Assembly: GCF_046292685.1 (NCBI RefSeq)
Contig: NZ_JBKBQM010000009.1
Coordinates: 9,018 to 73,017 of the forward strand
Origin: Wagnerdoeblera sp046292685
GTDB lineage: Bacteria > Pseudomonadota > Alphaproteobacteria > Rhodobacterales > Rhodobacteraceae
Length of the DNA: 64,000 nucleotides
Direction of reading: 5' to 3'
Part shown: one piece after another, positions 59,188 to 64,000 of the stretch
How the letters are laid out: each line of letters starts with the position of its first letter
Position numbering within the stretch: the first letter of the stretch is position 1
Translations under genes and position numbers: made by a program
Notes under the pieces: model-generated
What the model saw: the letters and a program-made list of their open reading frames with translations, nothing else
What the model was told of the DNA's origin: nothing
Database searches by the model: none

Positions 59188-59567
59188 TACGCAGTCTCCC
59201 CTTTCTGACGCACCTTGATCGTGATTTCGGCGAACGGCTTCATGATCTTGCCGAACCGGCCACGGGCACGCGGGCGGCCGCGCTTCAGGGTGATGTCCTT
59301 GCCGACATAGGCTTCGGCGACGACCAGTTCGTCCACGTCCAGCCCATGATTGTTCTCGGCGTTGGCGATCGCCGATTGCAGGCACTTCTTCACGTCGACC
59401 GCAATGCGCTTCTTCGAGAAGGTCAGGTCGGCCAGGGCCTTGTCCACCTTCTTGCCGCGGATCATCGCCGCCACAAGGTTCAGCTTCTGCGGGCTGGTCT
59501 TGAGCATGCGCGCGATGGCCTGAGCCTCGTTGTCCGCCACGCGGCGCGGATTCTTCTCCATACCCAT
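59187..59567 (-). CDS. rplV: 50S ribosomal protein L22
   Basis: A 126-residue L22, longer than in E. coli (110) mainly at the N-terminus ('MGMEKNPRRVADNEAQAIAR'). The hairpin that lines the exit tunnel is in 'ITLKRGRPRARGRFGKIMKP'. 3 bases after rpsS; a Met two codons in is an alternative start. Confidence 0.97.
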   Translation of the reverse strand: MGMEKNPRRVADNEAQAIARMLKTSPQKLNLVAAMIRGKKVDKALADLTFSKKRIAVDVKKCLQSAIANAENNHGLDVDELVVAEAYVGKDITLKRGRPRARGRFGKIMKPFAEITIKVRQKGETA

Positions 59568-59570
59568 GGC

Positions 59571-59849
59571 TTACTTCCTCTTGGCTTTCTTGTCGGCGGC
59601 GTGACCGTAGTAGGTGCGGGTCGGCGAATATTCACCGAACTTCTGGCCGATCATCTCCTCGGTCACGGCGACCGGGATGTGCTTGTGGCCGTTGTAGACG
59701 CCGAAGGTCAGCCCGACGAACTGCGGCAGGATGGTGGAGCGACGCGACCAGATCTTGATCACCTCGCCACGGCCCGACTCGCGGGCCTTCTCGGCCTTCT
59801 TGAGGACATAGGCGTCGACAAAGGGGCCTTTCCAGAGAGAACGTGCCAT
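59571..59849 (-). CDS. rpsS: 30S ribosomal protein S19
   Basis: A 92-residue S19 ('MARSLWKGPFVDAYVLKKAE', 'SRRSTILPQFVGLTFGVYNG', 'HIPVAVTEEMIGQKFGEYSP'), the same length as in E. coli (92). 3 bases from both rplB and rplV. Confidence 0.98.
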   Translation of the reverse strand: MARSLWKGPFVDAYVLKKAEKARESGRGEVIKIWSRRSTILPQFVGLTFGVYNGHKHIPVAVTEEMIGQKFGEYSPTRTYYGHAADKKAKRK

Positions 59850-59852
59850 GGA

Positions 59853-60689
59853 TCAGCGCCCCTTCTTGGCGTGACGCGAGCGGACGATGTACTTGTCCGT
59901 CGCCTTGTTCTTGCGGGTCTTGTTCCCCTTGGTGCCCTTGCCCCACGGGGTGACCGGGTGACGGCCACCGCTCGTGCGGCCTTCGCCGCCGCCGTGCGGG
60001 TGGTCGATCGGGTTCATGGCCACACCGCGCACCGTCGGGCGGATGCCCATGTGGCGGCGACGGCCGGCCTTGCCGAGGTTCTGGTTCGAGTTGTCGGGGT
60101 TCGACACCGCACCGATGGTCGCCATGCATTCCTGACGCACCATCCGCAGCTCGCCCGACGACAGGCGGATCTGCGCATAGCCGCCGTCGCGGCCGACGAA
60201 CTGGGCATAGGTGCCCGCCGCGCGCGCGATCTGGCCGCCCTTGCCCGGCTTCATCTCGACGTTGTGCACGATCGTGCCGATCGGCATGCCCGAGAACGGC
60301 ATCGCGTTGCCCGGCTTCACGTCGACCTTGGCGCCGGCGATCACCTTGTCGCCCACAGCCAGACGCTGCGGCGCGATGATGTAGGCCAGTTCGCCGTCTT
60401 CATACTTGATCAGCGCGATGAAGGCGGTGCGGTTGGGATCGTATTCGATCCGCTCCACCGTCGCCGCCATGTCGAACTTGCGCCGCTTGAAGTCCACGAT
60501 GCGGTAAAGACGCTTTGCGCCGCCGCCCTGGTGGCGCATCGTGACCCGTCCGAGGTTGTTCCGGCCGCCGTTCTTGGTCAGACCCTCGACGAGGGCCTTG
60601 ACCGGGCGTCCTTTCCAAAGCTCAGAACGGTCGATCAGCACCAGCCCGCGCTGGCCAGGCGTCGTCGGTTTGTACGACTTGAGTGCCAT
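59853..60689 (-). CDS. rplB: 50S ribosomal protein L2
   Basis: A 278-residue L2, one of the most conserved ribosomal proteins, needed for subunit association and the peptidyl-transferase centre ('MALKSYKPTTPGQRGLVLID', 'GRNNLGRVTMRHQGGGAKRL', and 'GVAMNPIDHPHGGGEGRTSG', with the conserved His of the C-terminal loop). The ATG at 60689 gives the family start. It lies 138 bases after rplW, an unusually long gap that holds a hairpin. Confidence 0.98.
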   Translation of the reverse strand: MALKSYKPTTPGQRGLVLIDRSELWKGRPVKALVEGLTKNGGRNNLGRVTMRHQGGGAKRLYRIVDFKRRKFDMAATVERIEYDPNRTAFIALIKYEDGELAYIIAPQRLAVGDKVIAGAKVDVKPGNAMPFSGMPIGTIVHNVEMKPGKGGQIARAAGTYAQFVGRDGGYAQIRLSSGELRMVRQECMATIGAVSNPDNSNQNLGKAGRRRHMGIRPTVRGVAMNPIDHPHGGGEGRTSGGRHPVTPWGKGTKGNKTRKNKATDKYIVRSRHAKKGR

Positions 60690-60785
60690 GGTTTCTGTCT
60701 TCCGTCTGTTAGGGGCCCGAGGGCCCGAGGTGTAGGGCCCCGAAGGTCCCCGTCTTGCAGTCCGGCGCCTGCCGGACAAAACACA

Positions 60786-60807
60786 CGGCCCCGGAAACCC
60801 GGGGCCG
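60786..60807 (-). other. Hairpin between rplW and rplB
   Basis: A perfect 9-bp stem, CGGCCCCGG (60786-60794) with CCGGGGCCG (60799-60807), and a 4-base loop lie 20 bases after the rplW stop; TGTGTTTTGTCC follows on the minus strand. It may be an attenuator within the S10 operon. Confidence 0.5.
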
Positions 60808-60827
60808 CGAGATTCGCTGGCCTTCTA

Positions 60828-61124
60828 TCAAAGGCCGGTGGTGACGTCGATGGTGTTTCCTTCCTCGAGCGTCACATAGGCCTTCTTCACGTCGGAACGG
60901 ACGCCGGGGCGGCCGCGGAAACGCTTGGCCTTGCCTTTGGTGATGGTGGTGTTCACCGCCTTCACCTTGACGCCGAAGACGGCCTCGACCGCCGCCTTGA
61001 TTTCCGGCTTGGACGAGGACATCGCGACTTCGAACACCACCGCGCCGTTTTCCGACGCCATGGTGGCCTTCTCCGTGATCACCGGGCGGCGGATCACATC
61101 GTACTGTTCGGGCTTCGCGCTCAT
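60828..61124 (-). CDS. rplW: 50S ribosomal protein L23
   Basis: A 98-residue L23 at the tunnel exit ('MSAKPEQYDVIRRPVITEKA', 'SSSKPEIKAAVEAVFGVKVK', and 'GKAKRFRGRPGVRSDVKKAY'), like E. coli L23 (100). The ATG overlaps the rplD stop by 4 bases (ATGA). Confidence 0.98.
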   Translation of the reverse strand: MSAKPEQYDVIRRPVITEKATMASENGAVVFEVAMSSSKPEIKAAVEAVFGVKVKAVNTTITKGKAKRFRGRPGVRSDVKKAYVTLEEGNTIDVTTGL

Positions 61125-61738
61125 TTCAGACGAGCCTCCAGGGCAGCGACACCCGCCTTGGTGAGCACGAGCGTGTCACGCTTGAGGATGTCATAGACAT
61201 TGGCACCGATACCGGGCAGCACATCGATGCCTTCGATGTTGCGCGCGGCCTTGGCGAAGTTTTCGTTCACGTCGGCGTCGATCACCAGCACGCGCTTCCA
61301 GCCGAGGTTCGCCGCGGCCTTGGCCAGCATCGCGGTCTTGGCTTCGGCGATTTCGGCCGATTCCAGCACCACCAGCTCGCCTGCCTTTGCCTTGGCCGAC
61401 AGGGCGTGCCGCAGCCCGAGGGCGCGGAACTTCTTGGTCAGGTCGTGGGCGTGGCTGCGCGGGGTCGGGCCCTTGTAGACGCCGCCCTTGCGGAAGATCG
61501 GGGCCTTGCGGCTGCCGTGACGGGCGCCGCCGGTGCCCTTCTGGCGATAGATCTTCTTGGTCGAATAGCTCACGTCCGACTTGCCCAGCACCGAGTGCGT
61601 GCCGGCCTGGGCCTTGGCCCGCTGCCAGCGCACCACGCGGTGCAGGATGTCGGCGCGCGGCTCCAGGCCGAACAGCGCTTCGTCCAGTTCGATCTCGCCG
61701 GCCTTGCCGCCGTCAAGCTTGATCACATCGAGTTTCAT
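61121..61738 (-). CDS. rplD: 50S ribosomal protein L4
   Basis: A 205-residue L4 ('KLDVIKLDGGKAGEIELDEA', 'QKGTGGARHGSRKAPIFRKG'), whose extended loop lines the exit tunnel; in E. coli (201 aa) it also represses the S10 operon, but whether that holds here is unknown. It overlaps rplC and rplW by 4 bases each. Confidence 0.98.
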   Translation of the reverse strand: MKLDVIKLDGGKAGEIELDEALFGLEPRADILHRVVRWQRAKAQAGTHSVLGKSDVSYSTKKIYRQKGTGGARHGSRKAPIFRKGGVYKGPTPRSHAHDLTKKFRALGLRHALSAKAKAGELVVLESAEIAEAKTAMLAKAAANLGWKRVLVIDADVNENFAKAARNIEGIDVLPGIGANVYDILKRDTLVLTKAGVAALEARLK

Positions 61739-62454
61739 GCTTCACCCCCTTCGACCGCCACTTCGGCAGCCGGAGCAGCCGCAGCCCGAATGGCCGCCGG
61801 CTTCGGCGCCTCGGGATGAGCCGGCTTCTTGACGGCGTCCTTCACGGTGACCCAGCCGCCGCGCGACCCCGGAACCGCACCCTTGACCATGATGAGCCCG
61901 CGTTCGGCATCGGTGCGCACGACCTGCAGGTTCTGCGTGGTCACGCGCACGGCGCCCATGTGGCCGGCCATCTTCTTGCCCTTGAACACCTTGCCGGGGT
62001 CCTGGCACTGGCCGGTGGAGCCGTGCGAACGGTGGCTGATCGACACGCCGTGGCTGGCGCGCAGACCGCCGAAGTTGTGCCGCTTCATCGCACCGGCAAA
62101 GCCCTTGCCGATCGAGGTGCCGGCGATGTCGACGAACTGCCCGGCCAGATAGTGTTCGGCCGAAATCTCGGCGCCCACTTCGATCAGGTTTTCCGGCGAC
62201 ACGCGGAACTCGGCCAGCTTGCGCTTGGGCGCCACGTTGGCCTTGGCGAAATGCCCGCGCATCGGCGCCGGGGTCCGCTTGGCCTTGGCATTGCCTGCGC
62301 CCAGCTGAACGGCGGTATAGCCGTCGCGGTCGGCGGTGCGCTGCGCGACGACCTGAAGGTTGTCGAGCTGCAGCACGGTGACAGGCACCTGCTTGCCGTC
62401 TTCGAGGAACAGCCGGGTCATGCCCAGCTTCTTGGCGATAACACCAGAACGCAT
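61735..62454 (-). CDS. rplC: 50S ribosomal protein L3
   Basis: A 239-residue L3 ('MRSGVIAKKLGMTRLFLEDG', 'VDIAGTSIGKGFAGAMKRHN', 'SHGSTGQCQDPGKVFKGKKM'), longer than in E. coli (209) because of an Ala/Pro-rich C-terminal tail. The Gln of 'GQCQDPG' is the site methylated by PrmB in E. coli (inferred). The ATG at 62454 has AGGAGG upstream; an in-frame upstream extension is not used. 13 bases after rpsJ. Confidence 0.97.
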   Translation of the reverse strand: MRSGVIAKKLGMTRLFLEDGKQVPVTVLQLDNLQVVAQRTADRDGYTAVQLGAGNAKAKRTPAPMRGHFAKANVAPKRKLAEFRVSPENLIEVGAEISAEHYLAGQFVDIAGTSIGKGFAGAMKRHNFGGLRASHGVSISHRSHGSTGQCQDPGKVFKGKKMAGHMGAVRVTTQNLQVVRTDAERGLIMVKGAVPGSRGGWVTVKDAVKKPAHPEAPKPAAIRAAAAPAAEVAVEGGEA

Positions 62455-62467
62455 CGCGATGCCCTCC

Positions 62468-62776
62468 TCAGACCTTGACCTCGACATCCACGCCGGCGGC
62501 GAGGTCGAGCTTCATCAGCGCGTCCACCGTTTGCGGGGTCGGATCGACGATGTCCAGCAGGCGCTTGTGGGTGCGGATCTCCCACTGGTCGCGCGACTTC
62601 TTGTCGATGTGCGGGCCGCGCAGCACCGTGAACTTCTCGATCTTGTTGGGCAGCGGGATGGGCCCGCGCACCTGGGCGCCGGTCCGCTTGGCGGTCGAAA
62701 CGATTTCCGCGGTGCTGGCATCCAGCACGCGATAATCGAAGGCCTTGAGGCGGATGCGAATGGTCTGACCTTGCAT
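62468..62776 (-). CDS. rpsJ: 30S ribosomal protein S10
   Basis: A 102-residue S10 ('MQGQTIRIRLKAFDYRVLDA', 'GPIPLPNKIEKFTVLRGPHI', 'RTHKRLLDIVDPTPQTVDAL'), the same length as E. coli S10 (103), also known as NusE in antitermination. The ATG at 62776 is the family start. It heads the S10 genes 138 bases after tuf. Confidence 0.98.
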   Translation of the reverse strand: MQGQTIRIRLKAFDYRVLDASTAEIVSTAKRTGAQVRGPIPLPNKIEKFTVLRGPHIDKKSRDQWEIRTHKRLLDIVDPTPQTVDALMKLDLAAGVDVEVKV

Positions 62777-62840
62777 TGCTCTTCCTTCGGAACATAAGCC
62801 AGCCGGAAGCGGGCCCATAGGTTCACATTGTTGATGGTCT

Positions 62841-62866
62841 GCGGCGCGCCCCGAAAGGCGCGCCGC
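62841..62866 (-). other. Hairpin between tuf and rpsJ
   Basis: A perfect 10-bp stem, GCGGCGCGCC (62841-62850) with GGCGCGCCGC (62857-62866), has a 6-base loop. No T-tract follows on the minus strand, so read-through into rpsJ is likely, perhaps at reduced level. Confidence 0.5.
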
Positions 62867-62914
62867 GCGTCCTTACCTTGTGTGCTTCCCCTTGGAAAGG
62901 GGATTCGCACTGTC

Positions 62915-64000
62915 TCAGGCGATGATCTTGGAGACGACGCCTGCGCCGACGGTGCGGCCGCCTTCGCGGATGGCGAAGCGCAGTTTTTCTTCCATGGCGA
63001 TCGGGGCGATCAGCTCGACCTCGAACTTCAGGTTGTCGCCCGGCATCACCATCTCGGTGCCTTCCGGCAGCTTGACGGTGCCGGTCACGTCGGTGGTGCG
63101 GAAGTAGAACTGCGGACGGTAGTTGGCGAAGAACGGGGTGTGGCGGCCGCCTTCTTCCTTGGTCAGGATGTAGGCTTCGGCCTCGAACTTCGTGTGCGGC
63201 TTCACCGAGCCGGGCTTGCACAGCACCTGGCCGCGTTCCACGCCGTCACGGTCGATGCCGCGCAGCAGCGCGCCGATGTTGTCGCCCGCCTCGCCGCGGT
63301 CCAAGAGCTTGCGGAACATCTCGACGCCGGTGCAGACCGACTTCTTCGTCGGGCGGATGCCCACGATTTCCACTTCGTCGCCGACGTTGATCACGCCGCG
63401 CTCGACCCGCCCCGTCACCACCGTGCCGCGGCCCGAGATCGAGAACACGTCCTCGATCGGCATCAGGAACGGCTGGTCCACCGCACGCGCCGGCGTCGGG
63501 ATATATTCGTCCACCGCCTTCATCAGCGCGCGGATCGACGATTCGCCGATCTCGGGACGCTCGCCGATCATCGCCTGGTGCGCCGAACCCTTGATGATCG
63601 GGATCTCGTCGCCGGGATACTCGTAGGACGACAGAAGCTCGCGCAGTTCCATCTCCACCAGCTCGACCAGTTCCTCGTCATCCACCAGGTCGATCTTGTT
63701 CATGTAGACGACCATGTAGGGAATGCCCACCTGGCGGCCCAGCAGGATGTGCTCGCGCGTCTGCGGCATCGGGCCGTCCGACGCCGCGCAAACCAGGATC
63801 GCGCCGTCCATCTGCGCCGCACCCGTGATCATGTTCTTCACGTAGTCCGCGTGGCCGGGGCAGTCCACGTGCGCGTAGTGACGGTTCTCCGTCTCGTATT
63901 CCACGTGCGCCGTCGAGATCGTGATCCCGCGCGCACGCTCCTCCGGCGCACCGTCGATCTGGTCATAGGCACGGAACTCGCCGAAATACTTCGTGATCGC
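62915..64000 (-). CDS. tuf: Translation elongation factor Tu (5' end outside window)
   Basis: The visible 361 residues run in frame from the right edge to the stop; about the first 30 residues, with the P-loop G-H-V-D-H-G-K, are missing. Present are the switch I region ('DQIDGAPEERARGITISTAH'), 'DCPGHADYVKNMI' (G3), 'MNKIDLVD' (G4), and domains 2 and 3 ('FSISGRGTVVTGRVERG', 'TPFFANYRPQFYFRTTDVTG'). EF-Tu brings aminoacyl-tRNA to the ribosome. Placement before rpsJ is standard. Alphaproteobacteria often have a second tuf copy elsewhere. Confidence 0.98.
   Translation of the reverse strand, partial: AITKYFGEFRAYDQIDGAPEERARGITISTAHVEYETENRHYAHVDCPGHADYVKNMITGAAQMDGAILVCAASDGPMPQTREHILLGRQVGIPYMVVYMNKIDLVDDEELVELVEMELRELLSSYEYPGDEIPIIKGSAHQAMIGERPEIGESSIRALMKAVDEYIPTPARAVDQPFLMPIEDVFSISGRGTVVTGRVERGVINVGDEVEIVGIRPTKKSVCTGVEMFRKLLDRGEAGDNIGALLRGIDRDGVERGQVLCKPGSVKPHTKFEAEAYILTKEEGGRHTPFFANYRPQFYFRTTDVTGTVKLPEGTEMVMPGDNLKFEVELIAPIAMEEKLRFAIREGGRTVGAGVVSKIIA

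Overview
This is a GC-rich (roughly two-thirds G+C) chromosomal segment of an alphaproteobacterium, most likely a Rhodobacteraceae member. The evidence is the fabA/fabB/fabI set, a FabA/FabB unsaturated fatty acid route beside a particular FabI paralogue, an alphaproteobacterial SOS box (GAAC-N7-GAAC), a small membrane protein of a type often mislabelled 'CTP synthetase' in this family, and recurrent leader/hairpin repeats. No rRNA, tRNA, CRISPR array, integrase or insertion sequence was seen. Coding density is very high and no gap exceeds about 235 bases.

Layout. (1) 1-4.2 kb: the end of a RecD/UvrD-type helicase, an unknown conserved protein, and the ClpB disaggregase. (2) 4.3-12.8 kb: a GMC oxidoreductase; fabA; a flavodoxin-fold quinone reductase; a dimethylglycine/sarcosine-dehydrogenase-like enzyme with its divergent LysR regulator; then fabB-fabI. 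The fab set is split by the three unrelated genes. (3) 12.8-25.7 kb: two overlapping lipoproteins and an aldo/keto reductase; an SOS-controlled orphan ImuA-like gene convergent on uvrB; a split mnmD / FAD-oxidase pair for wobble-uridine modification; two tandem EamA exporters; a cation efflux protein; an SH3 protein; a 2-hydroxyacid dehydrogenase; and two unknown membrane proteins. (4) 25.8-31.7 kb: dnaN, recF, a VOC protein, a LysE exporter and gyrB, a replication block without dnaA. (5) 31.8-38.3 kb: a catabolic island with gentisate-dioxygenase-like, FAA hydrolase, nitrilase and flavin-reductase genes, convergent on a glutamine-synthetase-like gene and a class III aminotransferase gene.

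(6) 38.4-41.6 kb is the most unusual locus. A 115-residue protein is built from an N-terminal leader-like segment plus five exact 20-residue repeats around the motif AVEMFSSAS. It is followed by a strong hairpin, a helical protein of unknown function that shares a KENAEAL motif with the leader-like segment, and an EamA exporter overlapping that gene by 4 bp. A TetR regulator lies upstream, across an AT-rich gap. The architecture resembles a precursor peptide / partner protein / exporter unit, possibly an undescribed modified-peptide (RiPP-like) system; this is inference.

(7) 41.7-47.7 kb: a tightly overlapping four-gene unit (two small membrane proteins, a DadA-like oxidase, an EamA exporter), a small membrane protein, a second TetR regulator, a TRIC-type channel, RNase HI and a DegP/DegQ protease. 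(8) 47.8-64.0 kb, minus strand: the ribosomal protein supercluster tuf-S10-spc-alpha ending at rplQ with a good intrinsic terminator. It has a terminator plus new promoter between rplP and rpmC, and an rraB-like RNase E inhibitor gene between rpmD and rplO.
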